A DNA stretch of 64,000 bases from an uncultured Bacteroidales bacterium (GTDB lineage: Bacteria > Bacteroidota > Bacteroidia > Bacteroidales > UBA932), in contig ONOH01000002.1 in assembly GCA_900319405.1 (NCBI GenBank), positions 51,883 through 115,882 of the forward strand, in the 5' to 3' direction. This document shows positions 7,720-17,422 of the stretch, one piece after another. Below the pieces are notes generated by a model. The model did not search any database. It worked only from the letters and a program-made list of their open reading frames with translations, and was not told where the DNA came from. The translations under genes and the position numbers were made by a program. Numbering within the stretch: the first letter of the stretch is position 1; each line of letters begins with the position of its first letter.

Positions 7720-10700
7720 TTAAAAAGTGATGTTCACACCGAAAGTGTAGGAACGGATGGTAGGATATTTGTCACGGTCGTCGGTACCGGGGTCGTAGCC
7801 GTTGTCACCATAGGAAACACGGATTTCCGGATCCAGGCCGCTGTACTTGGTAATGGTAGCGAGGTTACGTATGGAAGCGTAAACACGCAGTCTCTTGAAG
7901 TACGGGTGCTTGAAATTGCGGGTGTAACCCAGGGTCACATTATCAATCTTCCAATAGTCGCCATTCTCGATGTAGTGGCTTACATAACGCTGGGAATCGG
8001 AGATATAGGCTTTTTCACCGGTCTTCTGGCCCGTGTATTCATCTACTACGTCAATCTTGTCGAAGGCGCTCTTGAGCACGTTGTACTGGATGGTAGGGTT
8101 GCCGTAGAAGAGTTTCTGGTAGTTCAGCACCTGGAAGGCAAACGCTCCGCGCATGGTGATATTGAGGTCGAAGCCCCTGTAACGGAAGGTGTTGTTCCAG
8201 TTGGCGTAAATCTTGGGGACACCGTTGCCCAGCACCTGCCAGTCGGCCGACGTGGCATTCTCCGCCAGGTCCGGGAATACGCTGACGGGAGTCTTTCCGT
8301 CTTCGGCAAAGTTGTAGCGCTCTACGATCCATTTACCGGCGGAATTCAGACCCAGGGACTTGAGGCCGTAGAAGTTACCTATCGGCCAGCCTTCCTTCAC
8401 GCGGTGCGTGGAGGTCTGGATGGGTTCTCCGGTGTAACCGGTATCAAAGTAGTCCGTGGACATCTGGAACTGGTCATTCTGGAGGGATACCAGTTTGTTG
8501 GCATTGTATGAATAGGTGGCCGAGGTGCTCCATTCAAAGTCCTTGGTGCGCACGGGAACGGCATTCAGCAGGATTTCGACACCGCGGTTCTGGATGTGGC
8601 CCACATTGGCCATAATGGAACCATACTGGTACGGAGGCACCGGAACGGAATACCAATAGAGGGCATCCCTGGTGTCTCTCTGATAGAAATCAATGCTTCC
8701 GCCCAGGCGCCCGTCCAGGAAAGCGAAGTCCAGGCCGATATTGTACTCGTACTTCTTTTCCCAACGCAAATTAGGGTTGTCATTACGGACCGGGATGAGG
8801 CGGGGAATCCACTGGCCGCCGTAGAAGAAGTATCCGGAATAATTGAGGGAGGACAGGGACTGGTAGGGATCGTTCACGTCGATACCGGTGATACCGAAAC
8901 CGGCGCGGAGCTTGAGGTTATCCAGCCATTTCACTCCTTTGAGGAAGCTCTCGTTGTTCAAACGCCAACCGGCCGAAATGCCCGGGAAATTACCCCATTT
9001 GTTGCCGGCACCGAACTTGGAAGATCCGTCACGACGATAGGAAACCATAAGGAGATAGCGGTCATCATAATTATATGTGGCACGGGCGAACAGACCGATG
9101 AGTTTGGTCATATATTTATAAGAGCTTTCCGTAGCAGTCCCTTCCGTGAGACCCTGACCCTTCTCCATGTTGTTGTAGGCGTACATATCCGTGGGGAAGT
9201 TCCTGTTGCTCATGGAGAAGCTCTCCGAGGTGTTGTCCTCATAGGAGTAACCACCCACGGCGGTCACATGATGCTTGCCGAAGTCCTTCACCCAGGAGGC
9301 ACTGATTTCCAGCATATTGTTGATGTAATCCGAGGAGCCGCGGGATGCATATCCGTTGTAGCCGTTCTCTGTGGTGGTTACATCCTGATGGGTGTAGTAG
9401 TAACCATTGATGGAACTCTGACCCTTGCGTACATACAACATCTTGAATGTGAGGGATTCGATGGGTTTGAATTCCACCACACCGTTGAAGCGCAGGTTGC
9501 GATTGCGGTTCATCCCTTCGCGTTCATAGATGTAGGACAGCGGGTTGTCGTAGAAATAGACCCCGCGCTCGACCCAGTTTCCTTGTTCGTCCTTGATGGG
9601 TTGGGTAGGGTTCTGGATGCAGGCCTGCCGATACACATAGGAAGGGCTGAAACCGGTCTTTCCATTGGATTCATTGGCCATGATTTCGGCCGAAAGTTTG
9701 AGCTTGTCGTCGAACAGGTACTGGGACACCATGGCGCGGGCACGGATATTGGTTCGGCCGGTGCCGATGATGGTTCCCTGGTAGTCATTATACGTAAGGT
9801 TGGCGGTATAGGTGTTGTGCTTGCCGCCGCCCATGATGGACAGGTTGTGGTTGTGGGAAATGGCTGTGCGGGAGATTTCCTTGAGCCAGTCGACGTTGTC
9901 TTCATAGTCCTTGTCGTTGGCGCCGGAGAAGGTCCATCCGTCGGCGTAGAGCTTACGGAGGTCATCGGCCTTCAGGAAATCGGGGGCCTTGAGCCAGGTG
10001 GATGCGGAAACATATCCCGCGTACTCCACGGTGGCAGGCATCTCACGCTTGGCGTTACGGGTGGTGATGATGATCACACCGTTGGTGCCGCGGGTACCGT
10101 AGATGGCCGTGGCGGAACCGTCCTTCAAAACGTCGATGGACTCGATGTCCTCAGGGGCGACGGTGCTAAGGTTTCCGGGAATGCCGTCGATGAGCACCAG
10201 GGGGGCGGTAGAACCCAGCATCGAGGAATAACCGCGGAGCATCACGGAAGACGATGCGGTCGGGTCGCCGGAGGACATCGTCACCTGCAGGCCGGCCACC
10301 TTGCCCTGGATGAGCTGACCGGCATCCTGGATGGCTCCTTTGTTGAAATCATCCGATTTCACACTCTGTACGGAAGAGGTGATGTCGGCCTTCTTCTGGG
10401 TACCGTAACCGATGGCTACGGCTTCCTGAAGGAAGGAGAGGGCCTCCTCAAGTGTTACGTTGATGACGCCCTGGCGGCCCACCGTCACCGATTGTGACTC
10501 ATAGCCGATGCAGGAAAAATCCAGAACCGAAGCAGGGCCTTTTACCACGATGGTATAGTTACCGTTACCATCCGTGACAACACCGTTTGTCGTTCCGGAC
10601 TCGACGACACCGGCCGCTATCACGGGCTCACCCGTGGCGTCGGTGACGGTTCCCCTCACCGTGACGGACTGGGCCATCGCAGGGACAGCCGCCGCCAGAA

Positions 10701-10737
10701 GCAGAAGGGAAAGACAGATTTGAAAGAAACGTTTCAT
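7720..10737 (-). CDS. SusC/RagA-family TonB-linked outer-membrane transporter
   Basis: The 1005-residue protein has a signal peptide, an N-terminal carboxypeptidase-regulatory-like beta domain (VTVRGTVTDATGEPVIAAGV), the SusC motif VAIGYGTQKKADITSSV, a plug domain with VLIDGIPG and YGTRGTNGVI, then a 22-strand barrel ending in aromatic ITF. It imports oligosaccharides or glycopeptides with its SusD, powered by TonB. The 45-bp gap upstream to the S9 peptidase gene holds no recognisable promoter, so it is probably co-transcribed from the GH127 promoter. Confidence 0.95.
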   Translation of the reverse strand: MKRFFQICLSLLLLAAAVPAMAQSVTVRGTVTDATGEPVIAAGVVESGTTNGVVTDGNGNYTIVVKGPASVLDFSCIGYESQSVTVGRQGVINVTLEEALSFLQEAVAIGYGTQKKADITSSVQSVKSDDFNKGAIQDAGQLIQGKVAGLQVTMSSGDPTASSSVMLRGYSSMLGSTAPLVLIDGIPGNLSTVAPEDIESIDVLKDGSATAIYGTRGTNGVIIITTRNAKREMPATVEYAGYVSASTWLKAPDFLKADDLRKLYADGWTFSGANDKDYEDNVDWLKEISRTAISHNHNLSIMGGGKHNTYTANLTYNDYQGTIIGTGRTNIRARAMVSQYLFDDKLKLSAEIMANESNGKTGFSPSYVYRQACIQNPTQPIKDEQGNWVERGVYFYDNPLSYIYEREGMNRNRNLRFNGVVEFKPIESLTFKMLYVRKGQSSINGYYYTHQDVTTTENGYNGYASRGSSDYINNMLEISASWVKDFGKHHVTAVGGYSYEDNTSESFSMSNRNFPTDMYAYNNMEKGQGLTEGTATESSYKYMTKLIGLFARATYNYDDRYLLMVSYRRDGSSKFGAGNKWGNFPGISAGWRLNNESFLKGVKWLDNLKLRAGFGITGIDVNDPYQSLSSLNYSGYFFYGGQWIPRLIPVRNDNPNLRWEKKYEYNIGLDFAFLDGRLGGSIDFYQRDTRDALYWYSVPVPPYQYGSIMANVGHIQNRGVEILLNAVPVRTKDFEWSTSATYSYNANKLVSLQNDQFQMSTDYFDTGYTGEPIQTSTHRVKEGWPIGNFYGLKSLGLNSAGKWIVERYNFAEDGKTPVSVFPDLAENATSADWQVLGNGVPKIYANWNNTFRYRGFDLNITMRGAFAFQVLNYQKLFYGNPTIQYNVLKSAFDKIDVVDEYTGQKTGEKAYISDSQRYVSHYIENGDYWKIDNVTLGYTRNFKHPYFKRLRVYASIRNLATITKYSGLDPEIRVSYGDNGYDPGTDDRDKYPTIRSYTFGVNITF

Positions 10738-10782
10738 ACTGTGCGGATTAGTTAATAAAAAGGTTAATAAGGAATATGCAAG

Positions 10783-12828
10783 TCAGCGGCGGCAATGGCG
10801 CCAGAAGAATTCAAACACGCGACGGGTAACCCAGGGAGCGCCCAGGTTGTGGGAAAAGCCGGGAAGGTAAAGCTGCTCAAAGTCCTTGTTGTGCTTCACC
10901 AGTTCGGAAACCACCTGCAGGGAGCTGGCGGGATCCACATTGTCGTCCAGCTCACCGTTGATGATGAAGAACTTGCCTTCCAGGCGATGGGCATTGTCCA
11001 CATTGGAATTTTCACTGTACCAGGGACCGGTGGGATAGCCCATCCACTGCTCGTTCCACCAGATTTTGTCCATACGGTTGTCGTGACAGCCGCACAGGGC
11101 CACGCCTACCTTGTAAAACTCAGGGTGGAAAAGGAGGGCGGCGAGGGTGTTCTGCCCGCCGGCGGAGTAACCGAAGATTCCCACGTTGGAAATATCCATA
11201 TAATTGTACCTGGCGGCGGCGGCCTTCATCCAGAGGATACGGTCCGGGAAACCGGCATCCTTCAGGTTGCGCCAGGCTACGTCCTGGAAGCTTTTGGAAC
11301 GGTTGTCGGTGCCCATCCCGTCAATGGTGACCACGATGAATCCCAGGTCGGCCAGGCGCATGAAGCGCGGTACAAAAGCCATGAAATTCTTTTCCACGTG
11401 GCTGTCGTGCGGACCGGCGTAAATGTATTCGATGACGGGATATTTCTTGCGCGGATTGAAATGGGCCGGGCGCCAGATGGTGCCCCAGATGTCGGTAAGC
11501 CCGTCACGGCCCTTGGCGCAGAAGACCTCGGGCATCGTAAAGCCGAATTTCTTGTCCAGGTCGGAGATATCGGCCTTCTGGATGGGAAGGAGAACGCTTC
11601 CGTCCACGGCGCTTCTGAGAACGCTGGTGGAGGGAAGGTCCGGACGGGAATAATTGTCCACGAAGGTCTTGGCATCCGGGCTCAGGAACACGCTGTGGTT
11701 GGCGTTTTCCGGAGTAAGGTCGCGGATGGCGGCCGATGCCACGTCGATGCGGATCACGTGCTTGTTGTAAGGGTCCTCTCCGGCGGAAGCCTTGAGGCCG
11801 TTGGCATTGGCCAGGATGTAGGAACCCTCGGGATCCACATAAAGGATTTCACGAACATTCCACTCCCCCTTTGTGAGCTGGCGCATCTTGAGCGACTGGG
11901 TGTCAATGATGTAAAGATGCCGCCAATTGTCCCGCTCCGAGATCCAGAGGACGTGTTTTCCGTCGGGATACAGGTAACGCCAAAGATCGTAATAATAGAT
12001 AAAGGTCGCGGACTCTTCCCGGGCCAGGGTCCTGACCTTCCCATTGATGTCCACGGCAGCCAGTTCATAAAGCTGATGGCCGCGCTGGTTGTACTCATAG
12101 GTGAAGAAAGAGCCGTCGGAAGCCCATTGGCCCAGTTCCAGGAAATACTGGTCGCGGCCCACGCTGCGGTCCAGCGCAACAGGCCTGCGGGCCTCCACGT
12201 CCAGAAGGACGGGCGTACACTGGGGAAGGCGGTCTCCGGGTTTTGCGTAGTCCAGGTACTTATACTTGGGCTGGAGCTGGTCTTCAGGGCGGGAGGTGCG
12301 CAGCACAATCTGACGCTCCTTCACCACTTCCTTCCTCAGGGCAGCGATTCTCTTTCCGTCCGGAGACCACAGGAACTGCACATAGGTGTCGGCATCCGTT
12401 CCGTCAAAACTGAGCTGCGCGGGGGCCGATCCGTCCGGGGCGCTCACCCAGACATTGTTGTCACGGATGAAGGCCACCAGGGTGCTGTCCGGGGAATATA
12501 CCTTTTCCTGCCGGCCCAGAGAGTACATACTCTCGTCCGAAGGATCGTAATAGGCGTTGCGCTGGCGGGCGGAAGCCTCATCATAGACGCTCTGCTGCAC
12601 GGGCGTTTTCACGCCGGCGCTCACCTGATACCAGGCTTTTCCGCTGCGTTCGAGGGTTTGGAAGACAAAACAGTCATCCCCGGTCCAGACGGGCCTGACG
12701 GGACCGTTGTAAATGTGGTCTCCCAGGGTGGAGACAAATTCGGTGCGCTTGTAGGCGTCGTCAAAACTCTGCGCCGACAGGGACAGGCATGCCAGAGCGG
12801 CAAGGGTAAAGCTTATCAGTCTTTTCAT
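10783..12828 (-). CDS. DPP4-like S9-family serine peptidase
   Basis: The 681-residue exported protein has a signal peptide (SLSAQ), an N-terminal DPPIV beta-propeller (WSPDGKRIA, the Y-E-Y-rich blades), and a C-terminal alpha/beta hydrolase. The nucleophile motif is GYSAGGQ (Ser near residue 555), the aspartate lies in NGELDDNVDP and the histidine in GFSHNLG. DPP4 relatives remove X-Pro, X-Ala or X-Hyp dipeptides from N-termini. A peptidase among arabinosidases and a galactosidase points to a glycoprotein or glycopeptide substrate. The gene sits 7 bp after the GH27 stop. Exact specificity cannot be read from sequence. Confidence 0.9.
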   Translation of the reverse strand: MKRLISFTLAALACLSLSAQSFDDAYKRTEFVSTLGDHIYNGPVRPVWTGDDCFVFQTLERSGKAWYQVSAGVKTPVQQSVYDEASARQRNAYYDPSDESMYSLGRQEKVYSPDSTLVAFIRDNNVWVSAPDGSAPAQLSFDGTDADTYVQFLWSPDGKRIAALRKEVVKERQIVLRTSRPEDQLQPKYKYLDYAKPGDRLPQCTPVLLDVEARRPVALDRSVGRDQYFLELGQWASDGSFFTYEYNQRGHQLYELAAVDINGKVRTLAREESATFIYYYDLWRYLYPDGKHVLWISERDNWRHLYIIDTQSLKMRQLTKGEWNVREILYVDPEGSYILANANGLKASAGEDPYNKHVIRIDVASAAIRDLTPENANHSVFLSPDAKTFVDNYSRPDLPSTSVLRSAVDGSVLLPIQKADISDLDKKFGFTMPEVFCAKGRDGLTDIWGTIWRPAHFNPRKKYPVIEYIYAGPHDSHVEKNFMAFVPRFMRLADLGFIVVTIDGMGTDNRSKSFQDVAWRNLKDAGFPDRILWMKAAAARYNYMDISNVGIFGYSAGGQNTLAALLFHPEFYKVGVALCGCHDNRMDKIWWNEQWMGYPTGPWYSENSNVDNAHRLEGKFFIINGELDDNVDPASSLQVVSELVKHNKDFEQLYLPGFSHNLGAPWVTRRVFEFFWRHCRR

Positions 12829-12835
12829 AACAGTT

Positions 12836-14056
12836 TTATTGCTTTCTCAGTCGGACCATCAGCACCCCGTGGGCGGGGATATCGGCCCTGAGCCGTTCTT
12901 TGGTGGTGCCGATGTCCTTGTGTTTCCAAAGGTCCCGGATGGTATAGTCCCATTTCTTGAGATTGACCTCCCGGGCAAAATACATGGTCTGGGCCCTCCA
13001 GTTGTAGTCCAGTTTCCACGGCGTACTTCCGCGGTTCAGGAAGCACACGGCAATTTCACCGTCCTGCAGCGGCTTGGCCCAGATTTCCTGGTCTCCCATC
13101 TTCATAAAACGGATGGCCTGCTTGCCCAGAGGATCCTGGTTCACGTCTATCACTTCCTTGTTGGTGAGGATCTGCCTAATTTTGAAGTCCATTTCGCGAA
13201 GGTCGTTTCCGCACATCAGGGGCGCGGCCATCATGCACCACATGGAAAAGTGGGTCACGTTTTCGTCGTAGGTGAGTTCTCCGTTACCTACCTCCAGCAT
13301 TTCCATGTCGTTCCAGTGTCCGGGGCCGGCGTAGGGATAAAGGTCCGCCGCGGCGTCGATACACTGGAGCACGCCCACCCCGCCCCAGTCGAAAGTGCAG
13401 TCGAAGCAGGCCCGGATGTCCGGGGTGACCCGCCACAGATGGCCGATTCCCTCTCCCCACTCCCAGGGCTTGTTCTCTCCCCATTCGCAGATGCTCAGGA
13501 TGATGGGACGGCCGGCGGCCTTGATGGCCTCCGCCATCGTCTGGTAGGCTGCCCTGGCGTTCTGGCCGTCGTTGGCGCACCAGTCGTACTTGAGGTAATC
13601 CACGCCCCATTTGGCATATTGCAGGGCATCCTGGAACTGGTGTCCCTTGCTGCCAGGCCGGCCCTGGCAGGTATAAGAGCCGGCACAGGAATAAATGCCG
13701 AACTTGAGGCCCAGGCCGTGGATGTAGTCGGCAAGGGCTTTCATCCCCGAAGGGAAGCGTTCCGGATCCGGGACGATGTTCCCGTCCTCATCCCGGCTCA
13801 CCTGCCAGCAATCGTCGATGACGATGTACTGATAGCCCACATCGGCCAGCCCGTAGGCTGCCATCGCGTCGGCCATGTCACGGATGAGCTGTTCACTCAC
13901 GTTGCAGCCGAATTTGTTCCAGCTGTTCCAGCCCATGGGAGGAGTGGCGGCCAGACTGCGGTACAGGGAATCGGAAAGAGGCTGCGGCTTCTCCTGCGCA
14001 GAAAGCGCGGAGCAGCACGCAAGGGAAAAAGCAATAAGCAGCGATTTCAGATTCAT
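12836..14056 (-). CDS. GH27 alpha-galactosidase (or beta-L-arabinopyranosidase)
   Basis: The 406-residue protein has a signal peptide and a GH27 (beta/alpha)8 catalytic domain starting TPPMGWNSWNKFGCNV. The nucleophile is Asp158 in YLKYDWC and the acid/base is Asp213 in WRVTPDI. IDDCWQ and the GHWNDMEMLEVGN motif are also present. A short beta-sandwich domain closes the protein. GH27 members are mostly alpha-galactosidases, but some remove beta-L-arabinopyranose, which would also fit the arabinose-rich context. Periplasmic or surface action is inferred from the signal peptide. Confidence 0.93.
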   Translation of the reverse strand: MNLKSLLIAFSLACCSALSAQEKPQPLSDSLYRSLAATPPMGWNSWNKFGCNVSEQLIRDMADAMAAYGLADVGYQYIVIDDCWQVSRDEDGNIVPDPERFPSGMKALADYIHGLGLKFGIYSCAGSYTCQGRPGSKGHQFQDALQYAKWGVDYLKYDWCANDGQNARAAYQTMAEAIKAAGRPIILSICEWGENKPWEWGEGIGHLWRVTPDIRACFDCTFDWGGVGVLQCIDAAADLYPYAGPGHWNDMEMLEVGNGELTYDENVTHFSMWCMMAAPLMCGNDLREMDFKIRQILTNKEVIDVNQDPLGKQAIRFMKMGDQEIWAKPLQDGEIAVCFLNRGSTPWKLDYNWRAQTMYFAREVNLKKWDYTIRDLWKHKDIGTTKERLRADIPAHGVLMVRLRKQ

Positions 14057-14077
14057 GGTTATTGTAAGGTTTTAGTT

Positions 14078-15385
14078 TTAATGCGCAGGATATTTGCGGA
14101 TGACGTCATCCAGGTGCTTGAAGCGCTTGGCCAGCCAGGTCTTAAGCTTGTCGAACTCTTTCTTGTGCTTGTAATTCCTGATGCCCCAGAGGTCCATATC
14201 CCTCTGGGCTTCCTCGCCGATGATCTCCTCCACCTGATCCAGATAATCCAGCAGGCCGACCAGCAAATCGCTGTGGGTTTCTTCCCAGCGGGCCTGCAGC
14301 TGCCTGACGAACTCGGGAATGCCGAACAGGCGGCAGAAAAAGGGCGAGGCGGAGGTGCCGTATGCACCGATGTGGTAATAAGGGTTCGAGCCAAAGACCA
14401 GGTAACTGTAATCTCCGAAGAACGTATGTCCCCAACCGCGGGAGTCAAACATATCTCCCCAATTGTAGGAAAAACCTCCGTCACAGTCCCAGACCGGACC
14501 CATCACCCACTTGGAGTCATCGTCATAACGATGGATAAAGCCGCTGCGCATACTGGGATAGTTATCCATTTCCACATTGCCGATGATTTCCTGGACAAGG
14601 ATATAGTTAATCATCGATTCTACGTCCAGAAGTTCCTGGATGGCATCCCAGTCTTCGTCCTCAATGGCTTTTTCCAGCTGCGCGAATTCTGCCTTCACCT
14701 GTTTGGAGATGGCCCTGGTGGCATCTTCGGGATATTTTACGGCGCAGGCCATCCCGAACACCTCACTCCAGAAATTGTCAGTGGCACGAGGCATATCTCC
14801 GGGACCGTCGTTGATATCCAGCGCCAGCAGTATTCCCTCCTTCCCATCCAGTTTTACGCGGTTTCCGCCTTCCTCCACCTGCTCGGTAAGGGCATACAGT
14901 CCCATATCCTTTCCGTTCAGGACAAGGGTCACATAACGGATGTGGTTGGTATGGGGCAGACCCAGCTCCCGTGCCAGGTAGAAACCGGCGGCATTCATCA
15001 TATGCGTGACATCCCTGTAATCGGCCAGGAGCACCCAGTCCCGGTTCTTCGGAAGGCCCAGCATAATGGACGCTGCATCCAGCTTGATCCGGTACGGCTT
15101 TTTGGGATACCAGTCCCAGGTGGAGTTGCCCCGGCCGCGAATCTGGGCCGGAACGTCTTTCACGATGGCGCTGTCAAACACCCAGTCTACGGTAAGCGTA
15201 CAGCGGCGGTAATCGGCAGGGTCCTTGCTGTCCACGGCTGCGCCGTTTTCCGTGTTCACAATCAGCTTGGCGATGGGGGACAGCTCGGGAATATTCTCCT
15301 CCGGTATTTCGGGGATGACCTCCCGCCTGCAACCGGCCAGCGCCAGCGCAAGGAGCAAAACCCATCCCGATTTTTTCAGATACAT
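14078..15385 (-). CDS. CotH-family kinase-like lipoprotein
   Basis: The 435-residue protein has a lipoprotein signal ending LAGC and a CotH domain. The diagnostic stretch RGRGNSTWDWYPKKPYRIKL is followed by LLADYRDVTHMMN, the LYALTEQVEEGGNRVKLDG segment and the DCDGGFSYNWGD metal-binding-like motif. CotH proteins are atypical protein kinases first studied in spore coats; in Bacteroidota they are common in polysaccharide loci with no settled role. It lies 3 bp after GH51 and 21 bp before GH27, so it belongs to the operon. The target is unknown. Confidence 0.87.
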   Translation of the reverse strand: MYLKKSGWVLLLALALAGCRREVIPEIPEENIPELSPIAKLIVNTENGAAVDSKDPADYRRCTLTVDWVFDSAIVKDVPAQIRGRGNSTWDWYPKKPYRIKLDAASIMLGLPKNRDWVLLADYRDVTHMMNAAGFYLARELGLPHTNHIRYVTLVLNGKDMGLYALTEQVEEGGNRVKLDGKEGILLALDINDGPGDMPRATDNFWSEVFGMACAVKYPEDATRAISKQVKAEFAQLEKAIEDEDWDAIQELLDVESMINYILVQEIIGNVEMDNYPSMRSGFIHRYDDDSKWVMGPVWDCDGGFSYNWGDMFDSRGWGHTFFGDYSYLVFGSNPYYHIGAYGTSASPFFCRLFGIPEFVRQLQARWEETHSDLLVGLLDYLDQVEEIIGEEAQRDMDLWGIRNYKHKKEFDKLKTWLAKRFKHLDDVIRKYPAH

Positions 15386-15388
15386 GGC

Positions 15389-17422
15389 CTAATTCCTATG
15401 AAATCTGTAAACGACGAAAGTCCTTCCGCCCAGTCTTTCACTGTATTCCACGCTTCCGTCCGGCTGCCGGCGTACGCCCAGAAGCCAGGCGTTGTCCGGA
15501 TCTGCCACAGGGGTGAAATCCAGTGTCCGGCTCACCGGAACAATGGTTTCCGGCGCATCCAGGCTGTTCTCGGCCACAGGATTGTCGCTATGCAGGGTAA
15601 TCCTTTCTCCGGACTTCACTTCTGCGGGCAGTGCAAAATACAGCGTCTGGGAATAAGGACTCAGGTTGGCCACCTTGACGATGATGTCTCCGGTGGCCTC
15701 GTCAATGGCCGCGCTTGCATTGAGGCCGTCGGCGTTAACAACCGGCTTGCCGTCCACGGTAATGGGGATGGCTCGGTCTCCTTTGTTGGCAGCGTACAAC
15801 TGCTGGACATAGTAGCTGCAGGTTTTCATCACACGGAGGTTGTCGAACCAGATGAGGTCCGGCCGCCACTGCCAGCCCTCCACGTGGGCGAAGGTAGGCG
15901 CATAACTGGACATCACCACAACGTCTGCGTTGCGCTCCAGACCGGTCATGAACGAGGCTTCCAGGAGGGCGGCGTTGAAATGGTTGAACTTCTTGCCGTC
16001 GGAGCCGTGGCAGGCATACTCTCCGGCAAACACCTTGGGACCGGTGCGGGGATAGGAATCGTAGCGGCCAGCGTTCTTCTCGTAAAAGCCCTCCCAGCTG
16101 TAATAATGCTCGTCCACCAGGTCCACGTCCAGGCGGCGCATCTCCTTCCAAAGGTCATCGAACCATTCCCCGCCCAGATAGGGACCCGAGGTGCCGATAA
16201 TCTTGATTTCCGGATACCTGGCCCGAACGGCTTCCATAAAGGGAATAAAACGCTCTATGAATTCTGCGCCCCACTGCTCGTTGCCGATTCCCAGGTACTT
16301 GAGATTGAACGGTTCCGGATGTCCCATCTGGGCGCGCACCTTCCCCCACTTGCTCTTGGGCGATCCATTGGCAAATTCAATGAGGTCCAGGGCATCCTGG
16401 ATGTAGGTCCGGAGGTCATCCATGGAACAGTTGGGATGCCAGTCCGGATCGTTCTGGAACTGGCAGGCCATACCGCAGCTCACAATAGGGACGGGCTCTG
16501 CACCGATCTCCTCCGCCAGGCGGAAATACTCATAGAAACCAAGTCCGCCACTCTGGTAATAGTCCGGGAACATACGCTCGAAGGTGCCGTAGTTCCAGCG
16601 GTTGATGTTGATGGGTCTGTTCTCCACCGGTCCCACCGTATTTTTCCACTGATAGCGGTTCTCCAGCGTCGTGCCTTCCACGATGCAGCCGCCGGGGAAA
16701 CGGAGAATGCCGGGGTGAAGATCGGCCAGCGCCTGGGCCAGGTCTTTCCGGAGGCCGTTCCCGTCCCCGTTGAAAGTCTCCGCAGGGAACAGGGAAATGT
16801 GCTCCACATCCACTGCTGCCTGGGGATCTTCATCCCAGAGAAGCAGGCGGAAGGCGCCTTTCTCCAAAGTTATGGGAGAAGTAAGGGTCGCCTCATATCT
16901 GGCCCACTTGCTGCCTTTGACGGTGATCTCTGCCAGTGCCAGGTTCTGGTTCTCCCCTTCCCCCTGCGGCTTCACCAGAATGGCAGCCAGGCCCACCTCC
17001 TTGGGTTTTCCGGCCGTACGGGCCCAGAACGTCAGCTTGTAATCGGCCCCTTTTTCATAGCCGATTCCGAACCAGCCGTCGTTCTGCAGGCCACTCTGGC
17101 GGGCAGGGTGCCCCTGATAGCCGAAACGGACATAGTGCGGGTTGCGCTCAAAGGGAGCTTCATCCGTGCGCACTTCCACCTTGCCGAAGCTTTTCCAGCC
17201 CTGCAGCGGGTTTTCGTATTCGAACGATCGGTTGCAGATTTTCTCGGCGTACAGGCCGCCGTCTGCTGCAAAGTTGATGTCTTCCAGAAAAATGCCGTAC
17301 ATCGTGGGCTGGATGGGAATGCCGGGGGCATCCACCGCCAGTTCCAGCACATTCTTCCGGGCCTGGGCAGCGGCCGTCACACAAAGGGCGGCCAGCGCGG
17401 CGCTTAACAATAGCTTTTTCAT
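15389..17422 (-). CDS. GH51 alpha-L-arabinofuranosidase
   Basis: The start at 17422 overlaps the GH127 stop as ATGA; an ATG 12 bp upstream would add MGGK and is less likely. A signal peptide (VTAAAQ) is followed by a carbohydrate-binding-like beta domain. The GH51 barrel has the acid/base Glu382 in GIGNEQWG and the likely nucleophile Glu468 in VFAGEYA, then the C-terminal alpha-L-AF_C sandwich. The architecture matches the plant/Bacteroidota type of secreted GH51. It removes terminal alpha-L-arabinofuranose from arabinan, arabinoxylan or extensin-type arabinosides. It is the second gene of the operon. Confidence 0.95.
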   Translation of the reverse strand: MKKLLLSAALAALCVTAAAQARKNVLELAVDAPGIPIQPTMYGIFLEDINFAADGGLYAEKICNRSFEYENPLQGWKSFGKVEVRTDEAPFERNPHYVRFGYQGHPARQSGLQNDGWFGIGYEKGADYKLTFWARTAGKPKEVGLAAILVKPQGEGENQNLALAEITVKGSKWARYEATLTSPITLEKGAFRLLLWDEDPQAAVDVEHISLFPAETFNGDGNGLRKDLAQALADLHPGILRFPGGCIVEGTTLENRYQWKNTVGPVENRPININRWNYGTFERMFPDYYQSGGLGFYEYFRLAEEIGAEPVPIVSCGMACQFQNDPDWHPNCSMDDLRTYIQDALDLIEFANGSPKSKWGKVRAQMGHPEPFNLKYLGIGNEQWGAEFIERFIPFMEAVRARYPEIKIIGTSGPYLGGEWFDDLWKEMRRLDVDLVDEHYYSWEGFYEKNAGRYDSYPRTGPKVFAGEYACHGSDGKKFNHFNAALLEASFMTGLERNADVVVMSSYAPTFAHVEGWQWRPDLIWFDNLRVMKTCSYYVQQLYAANKGDRAIPITVDGKPVVNADGLNASAAIDEATGDIIVKVANLSPYSQTLYFALPAEVKSGERITLHSDNPVAENSLDAPETIVPVSRTLDFTPVADPDNAWLLGVRRQPDGSVEYSERLGGRTFVVYRFHRN

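Noticed and set aside
100-8511. Very long plus-strand open frames opposite the minus-strand operon
   Set aside because: They are antisense to clear genes, have no signal or domain features, and reflect the GC-rich codon use of the real strand.
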